Origin: Angelobacter sp036557225
Lineage (GTDB): Bacteria > Acidobacteriota > Terriglobia > Terriglobales > Acidobacteriaceae
Direction: 5' to 3'
Assembly (NCBI GenBank): GCA_036557225.1
Contig: DATBHX010000038.1
Coordinates: forward strand, 1 to 64,000
Length of the DNA stretch: 64,000 nucleotides
In this document: positions 47,301-55,871 of the stretch, piece by piece
Layout of the letters: the number at the start of each line of letters is the position of its first letter
How positions within the stretch are numbered: position 1 is the stretch's first letter
Translations under genes and position numbers: made by a program
Notes under the pieces: model-generated
Database searches by the model: none
Seen by the model: the letters and a program-made list of their open reading frames with translations, nothing else
Told to the model about the DNA's origin: nothing

Positions 47301-50300
47301 CTCGATTCAGTGGCCAAGCTCGATGCCGGCTTCAAGAGCCTGCTGCCTCGGCTCGGCATCATAAGCCGCGTGATGCGTCTGCTCAACTTGACCGCGGAGC
47401 GCGATCTCCTGCCGCTGCTGGCCTGCTGGTCAGACATTACGACCAGCGGCGACAATGCCCTCTATCGCCAGATGTTCCTCAACCCGGCCGTTTCGCCGCG
47501 TGACCCGGATTTTGCCGACAACGGCTTTGGGGAATTTCTGGTGGATAACACAAAAAAGCTGGCCAGCCACGCTGAAACCCTGCGCGCGGCATTCAATCTA
47601 ACCGGCGACGAGTTCGACCGCATTCTGGCGGACCGGGGGTTTGACGCCACCACGGTACTGACCTTGCCGAACATCAGCGCCGTTTATCGCAGAGGATGGC
47701 TGGCCCACAAGATGCGCCTGAGCGTGCGCGAACTGCTGCTGCTCATCTCGCTCACGGGCCTCGATCCCTTCGCCGCGCCTGAATCTCCCAGTGCGGGAAA
47801 TCCTGCGATTGTTCATCTCATCACGCTGGTCCAGGCCATGAAAGCGCGCTCATTGAAATCAGCGGCTGCTCTCTATCTGATCTGGAATCAGGACCTCAGC
47901 GGAAAATCAGCTCCCAACTCCGACCAGGTCACTGAATTCGCGCGCACTCTGCGCGGCGACTTTGCCGCAATCGATGACCAGTTTGCCGCGACCGAAGATC
48001 CCGGCGGCGACATTGCGCAGGCACGCATGACCCTGGTGTACGGAGAGGAGGCGGCAGACGCCTTCTTCGCGCTGCTCAACAACACAATCGTGCTGGACCT
48101 TGCCTACACCCATCCCACACCCGCGCTCGAACCTGCGATCACCGCGGTGGATCCCAATCTGGCCTACGATAATTTCCGCCATCGCCTGTCTCATACGGGT
48201 CTGCTGAGCGCAGTGACCCAGGGCAATCTCAAGGCTATTGGCGGTGTTACTCCTGCTTTCCAAAAGGCGGTGGATGGCCTGTTCGCTCTGGGCCAGGATG
48301 CGAGTGGCTCCTTTTTCTCGCGCTATCCCGAATTGAAGCCACTCTATGACGCTTATGTTGCCTCGGTTGATCCCGTTGATGTCAAGCGCAGCAAATTGCT
48401 GGCCGCGTTTCGCCCCACACTTTCACGCCTGCGCAAGCAGCAACAAGCCCTGCAACGGCTGAGCGCGGCGGCCGTCATTGATTTGCCCTCGACCCAGAGT
48501 CTGGTGAATGCCTCAGCCGCGCCGTTCCCGCTGCACGCAGGCGGAGACACGACGCAGCCCGCGTTGAATGACGTGCTAGCCGTAGAAACGCCTGGACTGG
48601 CGGCGCAGTTCTTCTTCCGCGACACCGCCACGAATCCAGTGGATAAAAGTGATCCGGCAGCAGCGACTCTGGACTACTCGCCGGCTGTGAACCCGCTGCC
48701 GCCCAACACGACTACTCCAGGCGCAGCGATCTCGGGCACGTGGTCGGGCTCACTGGAAGCGCCGGAAGCTGGTTTTTACAACATCATTGTGGAGACCGAC
48801 GATGGTGCCACCGTGAACCTGACTCTGGATGGAACAGCCCGGGCGATGGTCCAGAATGGAGCTCTGTGGCGCAACAACGATTCCATCGAGTTGAAAGCGG
48901 GAAAACTTTATGACATTACCGTGAAGGTGGAGAAAGTAACCCAAAACCTTAGCATCAAGTGGGAAACGCCCAAGCGCTCGCGGGAAGTCATTCCCGGCCG
49001 CTATCTCTATCCTCCCACGATCATCGCTCCATTCCACGATGCCTACGTCCGTTTCCTGAAAGTGACATCTCTGGCAACCACGCTGCTGATCAGCGCGGAT
49101 GAAATGGTACGTTTTGCCAACGATCCCGATTACCAGATCAATGCGGATGGCTGGCTGAATGCGCTGGCTGTCAGCGGCGATCCCGCTCCCGCCACAGCCG
49201 CGGCTTTGCTGCAACCGCTTGAGGCGCTGCTGGCCTTCGCGGAAATCAAGGCAGCCGTTTCTCCTGCCGACGATCAATTGTTGACCGCGCTGCTCGACCC
49301 CGTCGCGGCGACCGCCGATCCCGACGGCCTGATGTTCTCTTTACTGCGCTGGGACAAGGCTTCGCTTACAGCGCTTCTCACTTTGTTTGGCGCTGCCACG
49401 GCTGACTTGAGGCACTTCGATCTTTTCCGGCGAATTAACAACGCCTTTGTCCTGGTCCAGACCATGGGCATCTCCGCTGCTGCGCTGATCAAAGCAACTA
49501 CCAACAATCCTGACAGCAGCACGGTGCGCGATTTGCAGTCCGCTCTGCGCGCCCGTTATGATGCCGCCAGTTGGCGTGACATCATTCAGCCCATCAACAA
49601 CGGCATGCGTGGCCTCCAGCGCGATGCCCTGGTCGCTTATATCCTCCATCAGTTCCGCGAAAATCCGGCAAGCGAACAGATTGATACCCCAGACAAGCTC
49701 TTCGAGTACTTCCTGATGGATGTCGAGATGGAGCCATGCATGCAGACTTCGCGGGTCCGCCATGCCCTTTCCACCGTCCAGCTCTTCATCGAACGCTGCC
49801 TGATGAATCTGGAGCCCCAGGCCGCGCTCTCAACCACGCAGGCTCAACGCTGGGAATGGATGAAACGTTATCGCGTCTGGGAAGCAAACCGCAAAGTCTT
49901 TCTCTATCCGGAAAACTGGCTCGAACCCGAATTGCGAGACGATAAGTCGCCGTTCTTCAAAGAAATTGAAAGCCAGTTGCTGCAAAGCGACATCACCGAA
50001 GATACTGCCACCACCGCTCTACTGGATTACCTGAGCAAACTGGAGGAGGTCGCCAAGCTCGAACCCTGCGGCATCTACCACGCCCCGGGCGATCCCAGCC
50101 TGCAAACCGGCGACGTGGAGCACGTGATTGCCCGCACCGCCGGCGGCCATCGCAAATATTATTACCGCCGGTTTGAAGACGGCTACTGGACGGCCTGGGA
50201 GCAGATCAAGCTCGATATCGAGGACAATCCTGTTGCTCCCGTAATCTGGAAAGATCGTTTGCTGCTTTTCTGGTTTCGAGTGACCAAGCATGGTCAGGAC

Positions 50301-51200
50301 GCAGCGACCACTCCCACTCGCAGTCCTGCTGTGGACCTCGTGAGTCTCAAGACAGATTCCATCCCGTCCGGCGATCCGCCCGTGACGGTTGATTTAGTGC
50401 TCTGCTGGAGCGAGTACTACAACGGAAAATGGCAGCCGCCGAAGACGTCAGATGTGCAGAGCCCGGCATTCCTGGACGTCTTTTCAGCGCAGGGTTCGAA
50501 CGCATTCGATCGCTCGCAGCTGACGATTCAGGTTGAGACGGATGGCGATGACAGCGATCCGGCGGAAAAGCTCTGGGTATTCGCGTCCTACCCCGGCGTC
50601 GGCGCCGCAGGATTTCACCTCTACAACACCCATAGCAATCCAGTGATTATGGGACAGCCCGATACGCACAGTATGTTTGACTTTCCTCCGGAGTTTCGCG
50701 AGGTGAACCGGGGCAACCTGAACGGAGGAGCAGGAGACCTCACAAATATTTACTTAAAAATCCAGGGCGGCGTCAGTGAGAAAGAACGCAAGATCCTCAG
50801 TCCTGTAATTCCTTTTCGAGTTACCGACTCCTTGCACCCGCGCGACCACTGGTTCGATACTCCGTTCTTCTTCGAAGATCGACGCCATGTCTTTTACGTC
50901 ACAACCAGCGAACAAGCCACCTTCATTCGCGACTTTGCTGATTTCGGAATCAACGTGAAGGAGCAGTACAGGGCGGTCAAACTGTCCGGCATGGTCTTCC
51001 GCGACGATGGTCCGATCACAAAACCCCGGCCCAACATCGGCCCCGGCGATCCCGGCATCGTCGATAGCCAAAGCATCGGACGGTTTGTGACGGAGGATGC
51101 GTTCATCAGCCGCGGGCTGGCCTCGAACACCAACATTACTTATCGCAACGTTGAAATTGGGCCGGCAGGCGCGGTTTCGAACATCCAGGCGGAAAGGTAA
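44331..51200 (+). CDS. Tc toxin TcA N-terminal part (TcA1)
   Basis: 2289 residues. A transthyretin/carboxypeptidase-regulatory-like beta-sandwich is at about 15-115 (FAVSGRVFNSQHSGVGG...TDASGSYSAQF). The VRP1/SpvA signature lies at about 590-625 (SMDFCTCSDCRSVLSPAAYLVDLLDFID). A PA14-like domain is at about 1417-1560 (GTWSGSLEAPEAGFYNIIVETDDGATVNLTLDG). The neuraminidase-like/ABC-toxin region is at about 1805-2100 (LEPELRDDKSPFFKEIESQLLQSD, KYYYRRFEDGYWTAWEQI). TcA forms the pentameric shell and channel of Tc toxins. ATG 44331 has AGGAGA upstream. It stops in frame 12 bases before the next TcA gene. Confidence 0.94.
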   Translation: MSGTGSQFSTAATQPGTTFAVSGRVFNSQHSGVGGLQIEVVDKNVGADVSLVQGATDASGSYSAQFSSVELARRGKTAPDIQVRVLIGKTVLAASDVRYNASANEKIDVILPAAAAASLPTEHETLTATLSLQFKGNLRDLKETDQQQDITFLANKTGWDARAVAMAALADQFSQSTGGSAPAGATAPPPPRLQPEFFYALFRAGLPANPDVLYRASPQTVAGVWKQAVAQGVIPKKSDAELKQAQQAFQTLSAQTFLTGPPVAGISPLKDMLASSGLKPEDQPKFATLYAASRNDLPQFWKSVADTFGQAVANRLQVVGKLGFLTINNAPLIQQLQQVGGAAGLSDPVQLAQAGFHRIARWSQLLGPNVAVPNEIPGDTPPAKKANYAAYLAAQVRLSYPTASIAEMVKAGDFKVDAADKVTQFLNDNQGKFEIGMQPVQQYMAKNKVKVDDAIVAEVKKLQRVHQITQSDQAMAGLLKNGAHAAYQIVRMDKQSFVEKFTQDIGGADDAGRVYDKAVQVHHAVVNVAISYITASSGFNLGASPLSLPNGQPRVAQAIAASKSNHGQILQPKPTGATPQNADDVIAYPTLESLFGSMDFCTCSDCRSVLSPAAYLVDLLDFIDQEPSAADKAAGKLNPQSILLGRRPDLQHLPLTCENTLTALPYIDIVNETLEYYVANQIKALSLQGYEGHDTNGSASADLLASPQFVVDAAYTLLRGERFPSQLPFHQPLENLRRYFLQFEVPLALAMERLRKNDDLEHGANPYGWRDILAEELGLSRDEYDLLTNGALTLKQIYGFDPAKTDDQVSDELSNAKGFSRRAEISYQDVVSLLSARFINPNSDLIPKLSKLGVNIAMLVELKTKNDAATDKKFDDLLPQGAAAPDPAEYGGDIKNWVKNPDNFNRIMALITLTDPASSPDPCNFADLEFRFAKPMAGPNDKSTRLGIPEFVRMLRFIRLWKKTEWTIEQTDAALCSLYRADLKPVTAGDLDSVAKLDAGFKSLLPRLGIISRVMRLLNLTAERDLLPLLACWSDITTSGDNALYRQMFLNPAVSPRDPDFADNGFGEFLVDNTKKLASHAETLRAAFNLTGDEFDRILADRGFDATTVLTLPNISAVYRRGWLAHKMRLSVRELLLLISLTGLDPFAAPESPSAGNPAIVHLITLVQAMKARSLKSAAALYLIWNQDLSGKSAPNSDQVTEFARTLRGDFAAIDDQFAATEDPGGDIAQARMTLVYGEEAADAFFALLNNTIVLDLAYTHPTPALEPAITAVDPNLAYDNFRHRLSHTGLLSAVTQGNLKAIGGVTPAFQKAVDGLFALGQDASGSFFSRYPELKPLYDAYVASVDPVDVKRSKLLAAFRPTLSRLRKQQQALQRLSAAAVIDLPSTQSLVNASAAPFPLHAGGDTTQPALNDVLAVETPGLAAQFFFRDTATNPVDKSDPAAATLDYSPAVNPLPPNTTTPGAAISGTWSGSLEAPEAGFYNIIVETDDGATVNLTLDGTARAMVQNGALWRNNDSIELKAGKLYDITVKVEKVTQNLSIKWETPKRSREVIPGRYLYPPTIIAPFHDAYVRFLKVTSLATTLLISADEMVRFANDPDYQINADGWLNALAVSGDPAPATAAALLQPLEALLAFAEIKAAVSPADDQLLTALLDPVAATADPDGLMFSLLRWDKASLTALLTLFGAATADLRHFDLFRRINNAFVLVQTMGISAAALIKATTNNPDSSTVRDLQSALRARYDAASWRDIIQPINNGMRGLQRDALVAYILHQFRENPASEQIDTPDKLFEYFLMDVEMEPCMQTSRVRHALSTVQLFIERCLMNLEPQAALSTTQAQRWEWMKRYRVWEANRKVFLYPENWLEPELRDDKSPFFKEIESQLLQSDITEDTATTALLDYLSKLEEVAKLEPCGIYHAPGDPSLQTGDVEHVIARTAGGHRKYYYRRFEDGYWTAWEQIKLDIEDNPVAPVIWKDRLLLFWFRVTKHGQDAATTPTRSPAVDLVSLKTDSIPSGDPPVTVDLVLCWSEYYNGKWQPPKTSDVQSPAFLDVFSAQGSNAFDRSQLTIQVETDGDDSDPAEKLWVFASYPGVGAAGFHLYNTHSNPVIMGQPDTHSMFDFPPEFREVNRGNLNGGAGDLTNIYLKIQGGVSEKERKILSPVIPFRVTDSLHPRDHWFDTPFFFEDRRHVFYVTTSEQATFIRDFADFGINVKEQYRAVKLSGMVFRDDGPITKPRPNIGPGDPGIVDSQSIGRFVTEDAFISRGLASNTNITYRNVEIGPAGAVSNIQAER

Positions 51201-51212
51201 AGGAGAGCCACC

Positions 51213-54200
51213 ATGATCAGAGCGAAGAACTATTCCGGATATCACGATGAGGTCATGACCGCGGGCTGGCTGGGAATCTCCTTGGGCCATTGGGACACCC
51301 AGTTCGATTACCGCTTCGAGAATTTTTTCCATCCTTTTGTTGGAGAACTGATTGCTAAACTCAACCGGGACTCGCTTCCCGGCGTGATGGACGCGGTCTG
51401 GCAGGACAGTCTGAAGACGCCCGATCCTGTGGCTGACCCGGCCCACGATTTCTTTCACGCCCTGTATGGCCCAACCAATGATCAGTTGACGCGGGTGGAA
51501 TCCTTTGCCAAGCAGATTGACGTGGGGGAGCATGGGACATACGCCAACTACAACTGGGAGCTGTTCTTCCACATTCCCGTCATGGTGGCCGTGCACCTGA
51601 GCAAGACGCAACGCTTTGCCGAAGCCCAGCGTTGGTTCCACTACGTTTTTGATCCCACCAGCACTGACAAAACAACCGCTCCGCCCAAGCGTTTCTGGAA
51701 ATTTCTTGCCTTCCGCCAGGACCAACAGCCCAAGCAAATCGATTACCTGCTGACCTTGCTCAGCAAGAACCCGGCAGATCTCTCGCCGGACGATCAGCAG
51801 GCCCGGCAGGACATTCTCGACGGGTATCAAGCCATTCTGGCCAAACCTTTCCAGCCGCACGCGGTCGCGCGCACGCGCCACCTGGCTTATCAATACAACG
51901 TGGTCATGAAATACCTGGATAACCTGATTGCCTGGGGTGACAATCTGTTCCAGCAGGACACGATTGAATCGATCAATGAAGCAACGCAGCGCTACGTCCT
52001 GGCGGCAAACATTCTTGGCCCGCGTCCGCAGCAAATCCCTCCTACGGGGACCGTCCAGGTGAAAACGTATGCGCAGTTGAAGGCAGCCGGTCTGGATGCG
52101 ATGGGCAACGCCCTGGTGGACCTGGAGAGCCAGTTCCCATTTAACTTTGCCTCAGCAACCTCAGGCGATGGCAGCGGTTCGGGCCCGCTGTTCGGCATTG
52201 GGCGCGCCTTGTACTTCTGCGTCCCGCGCAATGACAAGCTGCTGGGCTACTGGGACACAGTGGCGAACCGTCTTTTCAACATTCGCCATTGCATGAACAT
52301 CGCGGGAGTGGTGCGCCCGCTCGCGCTGTTCGATCCGCCGCTTGATCCCGGAATGCTGGTCAAGGCGGCAGCGGCAGGAATCGATATCAGCAGCATCGTC
52401 GCCGGATTGAATCAACCGATTGGCCCGGTGCGCTGCACCATCCTGATTCAGAAGTCGCTCGAATTATGCGCTGAGGTCCGCGGCCTGGGCAGCACTTTAC
52501 TTGCAGCTCTGGAAAAGGGCGATGCCGAACACCTGTCACTGTTGCGCCAGAAGCATGAAATCCAGATTCAAATCCTGATGCAGGATGTGCGCTTCCTGCA
52601 GTGGAAGAATGCGCAGGAATCCACCAAGTCGCTGCTCACCAGCCGCGCCACCGCGCTTGAGCGGTTGCATTATTACCAGCGACTGCTCGGTCTGCCGGCG
52701 GACCAAAATGCTCCCGATACCTTGACGATCGATCAACGCGAACTCACCGAGGCAAACTTCGACGAGGCCTACGCCGCGCTTGTCGGGCAGTATGACAAGA
52801 CCATCGCCGTGCAACCGTTTCCCAACCTGCAACTCACCGGCACTACCTCTCCGGCGCAGCAATCCGGCGCTACCGGAAGCGGACGTCTCTACCTGAGCCG
52901 GAATGAGGATGCCGAGCTGAATACACATTTACCCACGGCCAGGGATACACGCCTGGCTGCCAATGTGGCTGAGAACGTGGCCGGAGTCCTGGCGCTCATC
53001 CCCGATTTTGATGTCAACCTGCAGTACTGGGGGCTCGGCGGGACATCGAAAATATTCGGCGGAGTGAAGCTTTCCGCCGTGAGCAAGATTGCCGCTGAGG
53101 TTCTAAAGACTATTTCCGCCTATGAACAGGACCAGGCGGGGATGGCTGGGCGAACCGCCGGCCACGAGCGCCGCGCCGATGACTGGATGCTCCAATACAA
53201 CCTGGCGGCACACGAATTGATGCAGAATGGGCGCCAGATCCTGACCGCGCTCATCGCTGAGCAGATCGCCCACCACGAGTACCTGAATGTCCAGCAACAA
53301 ATTGCAAATTCTCAGGAGATCGACGACTTCCTGCACGCCAAGTTCACCAACGAAGAGCTTTATCTCTGGATGCAGGGTGAGATTTCGCGCCTTTACTACG
53401 AGTACTACCGCTTCGCTTTCGATACGGCGCGCAAAGCCGAGCGCACGATGAAGCAGGAACTCATGCGTCCCGAGCTCGATGCCCAGGATTTTGTGGAGTT
53501 CAATTACTGGGACGGAGGTCGCAAGGGCCTGCTTTCCGGTGAAGCCCTCCTTCTCGATGTGAAGCGAATGGAGATGGCGTATCACGACAATAACAAGCGC
53601 GAGCTGGAATTGACCCGGCACATTTCTCTGCGCCAGTTGGACCCGGTCGCACTGCTCGCATTGAAGACCACAGGGTCGTGCACCGTCTCCGCGCCGGAAT
53701 GGCTGTTTGATCGCGACTGCCCCGGCCACTACATGCGCCGCATCAAGAATGTGGCGCTGTCGATCCCATCGGTAGTCGGCCCTTATACCGCCCTCAATTG
53801 CACGCTAACGCTGCTCGCCAGCAGCGTGCGGAAGTCGCCGCTCCTCGCCGATGGCGAATACGCGCGCCAGGGCGCCGCCGATGACCGCTTTGTGGATTAT
53901 CCGGCTTCCACGCAATCCATTGTCACTAGCGCCGGAAGCAATGACACCGGCCTGTTTGAAACAAACCTGCGCGACGAGCGCTTCTTGCCTTTTGAAGGCG
54001 CAGGCGCCATCAGCACATGGAAAATCGAATTGCCAAAGGACTTTCCCGCGTTTGACTTCAACACCATTTCTGATGTGGTCCTGCACATGCGCTACACCGC
54101 GCGCCAGGGACTGGATAGGGTCAAGGTTGTACAAGCTGTGAACGATCTGTTCAGCGCCGCCACAGATACTCCGCTGGCCATGCTGTTCAGCCTGGCGCAC

Positions 54201-54530
54201 GATTTCCCCGTCGAGTGGTCGGCCTTCATCAGCGGCGCCGCGGATTTCCAGGCTGCGATCCGCCGCGACTACTTCCCCTATTTCACGCAAGGGAAGAACC
54301 TGAGCATCACCAGCGTGGAGATATTTGCGGGTCCCAAGGGTGCCTCGCTGCGTCATCACGCCGTTGCTGGCGCAGATCTCGATGCGTTCAGCAACGCCAT
54401 GAACAATGCCGATCCCGCCCAGCAGACCTATGCTGTCGACGTTCCGCCGGATGCGGCAGGTCCCACGCAGGTCCTGACGCGCACCGCCGGCGCGGAAGTC
54501 TATCTGGTCCTGCGCTACACCATGGGGTAA
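51213..54530 (+). CDS. Tc toxin TcA C-terminal part (TcA2)
   Basis: 1105 residues continuing the canonical TcA layout: FHPFVGELIAKLN near the start, YNWELFFHIPVMVAVHLSKTQRFAEAQRWFHYVFDPT at about 113-149, then long helices of the translocation channel (about 400-790) with the conserved EFNYWDGGRKGLLSGEALLLDVKRMEMAYHDNNKRELELTRHISL-type segment, then the TcB-binding domain (LKTTGSCTVSAPEWLFDRDCPGHYMRRIKNVALSIP near 820, then VGPYTALNCTLTLL). It is in the same frame as TcA1, separated from it by one stop codon and four sense codons; AAAGGAGA just before ATG 51213 allows independent start. Confidence 0.95.
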   Translation: MIRAKNYSGYHDEVMTAGWLGISLGHWDTQFDYRFENFFHPFVGELIAKLNRDSLPGVMDAVWQDSLKTPDPVADPAHDFFHALYGPTNDQLTRVESFAKQIDVGEHGTYANYNWELFFHIPVMVAVHLSKTQRFAEAQRWFHYVFDPTSTDKTTAPPKRFWKFLAFRQDQQPKQIDYLLTLLSKNPADLSPDDQQARQDILDGYQAILAKPFQPHAVARTRHLAYQYNVVMKYLDNLIAWGDNLFQQDTIESINEATQRYVLAANILGPRPQQIPPTGTVQVKTYAQLKAAGLDAMGNALVDLESQFPFNFASATSGDGSGSGPLFGIGRALYFCVPRNDKLLGYWDTVANRLFNIRHCMNIAGVVRPLALFDPPLDPGMLVKAAAAGIDISSIVAGLNQPIGPVRCTILIQKSLELCAEVRGLGSTLLAALEKGDAEHLSLLRQKHEIQIQILMQDVRFLQWKNAQESTKSLLTSRATALERLHYYQRLLGLPADQNAPDTLTIDQRELTEANFDEAYAALVGQYDKTIAVQPFPNLQLTGTTSPAQQSGATGSGRLYLSRNEDAELNTHLPTARDTRLAANVAENVAGVLALIPDFDVNLQYWGLGGTSKIFGGVKLSAVSKIAAEVLKTISAYEQDQAGMAGRTAGHERRADDWMLQYNLAAHELMQNGRQILTALIAEQIAHHEYLNVQQQIANSQEIDDFLHAKFTNEELYLWMQGEISRLYYEYYRFAFDTARKAERTMKQELMRPELDAQDFVEFNYWDGGRKGLLSGEALLLDVKRMEMAYHDNNKRELELTRHISLRQLDPVALLALKTTGSCTVSAPEWLFDRDCPGHYMRRIKNVALSIPSVVGPYTALNCTLTLLASSVRKSPLLADGEYARQGAADDRFVDYPASTQSIVTSAGSNDTGLFETNLRDERFLPFEGAGAISTWKIELPKDFPAFDFNTISDVVLHMRYTARQGLDRVKVVQAVNDLFSAATDTPLAMLFSLAHDFPVEWSAFISGAADFQAAIRRDYFPYFTQGKNLSITSVEIFAGPKGASLRHHAVAGADLDAFSNAMNNADPAQQTYAVDVPPDAAGPTQVLTRTAGAEVYLVLRYTMG

Positions 54531-54534
54531 ACCG

Positions 54535-54553
54535 CGGCAATTCGGAAGGGGAT
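54535..54553. repeat. Short direct repeat behind the TcA2 gene
   Basis: CGGCAATTCGGAAGGGGAT, partner of 44194-44212. Confidence 0.5.
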
Positions 54554-54582
54554 GCTTCAGACGACGGATGGCGTCCCCCGGC

Positions 54583-55167
54583 TTAAGTGCTTTCAAGCGC
54601 CAAGCTGCCCCTGGCACGGCGCCGGAGCCGATACACTCGAAGCCAGAGCCCTCCGACAGAGAGGAAAGGCAATGAATAAAGCAGCAATTGCCACTGTCCA
54701 ACGCCGGGAGGAGAGGCCCCCAGGTAGGTTGTGGTCTCGTAGATGCCGCGTGAGCTTTTGAGACGCACCGTTACTTGCCAGGATTTCTCAGTGTCAAACG
54801 GCGCCTCCGCTGTGTATTGTCCATCCTGGGTTTCATGACTCTGGGGCTCACGGCTTGCAGGATAAAAGGTTACCGGCGAATTTTGGCCTGCAGGCGCAAC
54901 TCCAATCTCGACCTTCAGATCATCGGGTACCGTTGCTCCAGAGGAGGAACGTACCTGAACAAAAAATCTTCCCATATCCATGTGCTGCTGCGCCCATACA
55001 GAGATCGTCCAGGGGCCAACCTGCTCATCCGTAATGATGCGGGCAGGCGGCCCATGATGATCGTGGGCAAACGCACTTATGCTGCCCAGAAGCAGGAGAT
55101 TGACAAAGCAACAAACAAAGTATCTGAGACGCGCTGCCGGTGGCCGTGGAAAAACGAAACTCATCAT
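54583..55167 (-). CDS. Exported membrane-anchored protein of unknown function
   Basis: About 194 residues with a signal peptide (about 1-33, ending SAFAHDHHG), a single beta-rich domain (VGPWTISVWAQQHMDMGRFFVQVR...) resembling YtkA/FixH-like immunoglobulin folds, and a C-terminal transmembrane helix followed by Arg residues. ATG 55167 lies five bases past the stop of the upstream gene, so it is probably co-translated with it. A longer start at 55209 would overlap that gene. His residues follow the cleavage site. Confidence 0.78.
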   Translation of the reverse strand: MMSFVFPRPPAARLRYFVCCFVNLLLLGSISAFAHDHHGPPARIITDEQVGPWTISVWAQQHMDMGRFFVQVRSSSGATVPDDLKVEIGVAPAGQNSPVTFYPASREPQSHETQDGQYTAEAPFDTEKSWQVTVRLKSSRGIYETTTYLGASPPGVGQWQLLLYSLPFLSVGGLWLRVYRLRRRARGSLALEST

Positions 55168-55172
55168 GATGG

Positions 55173-55772
55173 TCAGGCTGTGTATGCCGGGCGTGATTGC
55201 CATGCGCATGTGCAGAGGGCCCTTTCCGCGTCCTGCCCTGCGGGAAACAAGTGGTAATACATAGCGATAATCATGGGGATGAAAACTACGGTGTTGTAAA
55301 ACAGATGCAGTTCCACTCGGGGAACCAACAGTTGCAGGATACTGGCCGGCACCGGCGAGCCAAACAGGTTATGGTGCAGAGTTGCCTGTCCGATGAGCAG
55401 CAGATGCTCGATATGGTGCCAGAATTGGATGACCAGCGCGACCGTCCACCATTTACGCGCGACACCGACAAAGCCCTTGCGAAGCACCCAGATACCCACC
55501 AGCATGATCAGCGCGTAACCGTAATGTAGGACTTCAGAACTCACCAGCCAGGGAAACCAGAGACCCAGTACTCCCCCAGCTCTGGGTCGGGGCCAATGCA
55601 GCAACCATATCTGGACTGCCTGGGCCAGATGCTCGGCCCAGTGCGCAAGAACAATGATCATGAACAATCGCAGTGCGCGCTCATGCCATTGCACATTCAG
55701 CTTCTCGTGCATACTTACTTGGGACTGCAATTTCGACTTCACGCCTTGAAGAGTTGGATTTGTAGCCGCCAC
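55173..55772 (-). CDS. Histidine-rich multi-pass membrane protein
   Basis: 199 residues with about five hydrophobic helices containing many His residues (LAHWAEHLAQ, FWHHIEHLLL, RVELHLFYNT, YYHLFPAG), possibly metal- or heme-binding. GTG 55772 has AAGGAGG five bases upstream. It lies between the UnbU-like gene and the anchored protein at 54583, all on one strand, so an operon is likely. I do not recognise a named family. Confidence 0.78.
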   Translation of the reverse strand: MAATNPTLQGVKSKLQSQVSMHEKLNVQWHERALRLFMIIVLAHWAEHLAQAVQIWLLHWPRPRAGGVLGLWFPWLVSSEVLHYGYALIMLVGIWVLRKGFVGVARKWWTVALVIQFWHHIEHLLLIGQATLHHNLFGSPVPASILQLLVPRVELHLFYNTVVFIPMIIAMYYHLFPAGQDAERALCTCAWQSRPAYTA

Positions 55773-55871
55773 ATCGTCCTCCTTGAAGATTCCTGATTGA
55801 AGAAAAATGCTGGATAAAATGCTGGATAAAAAATGCTGACCAGAGTTGGCTCGCTGGTTGGGAAGAAAGTC

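Noticed and set aside
51198..51215. TcA as a broken pseudogene
   Set aside because: Only one stop interrupts the frame, a good ribosome-binding site and ATG follow, and split TcA genes are known in other Tc systems, so two working genes are more likely.
50754..52034. A 426-residue minus-strand frame across the TcA1/TcA2 junction
   Set aside because: It crosses the end of one conserved gene and the start of another and resembles no family.
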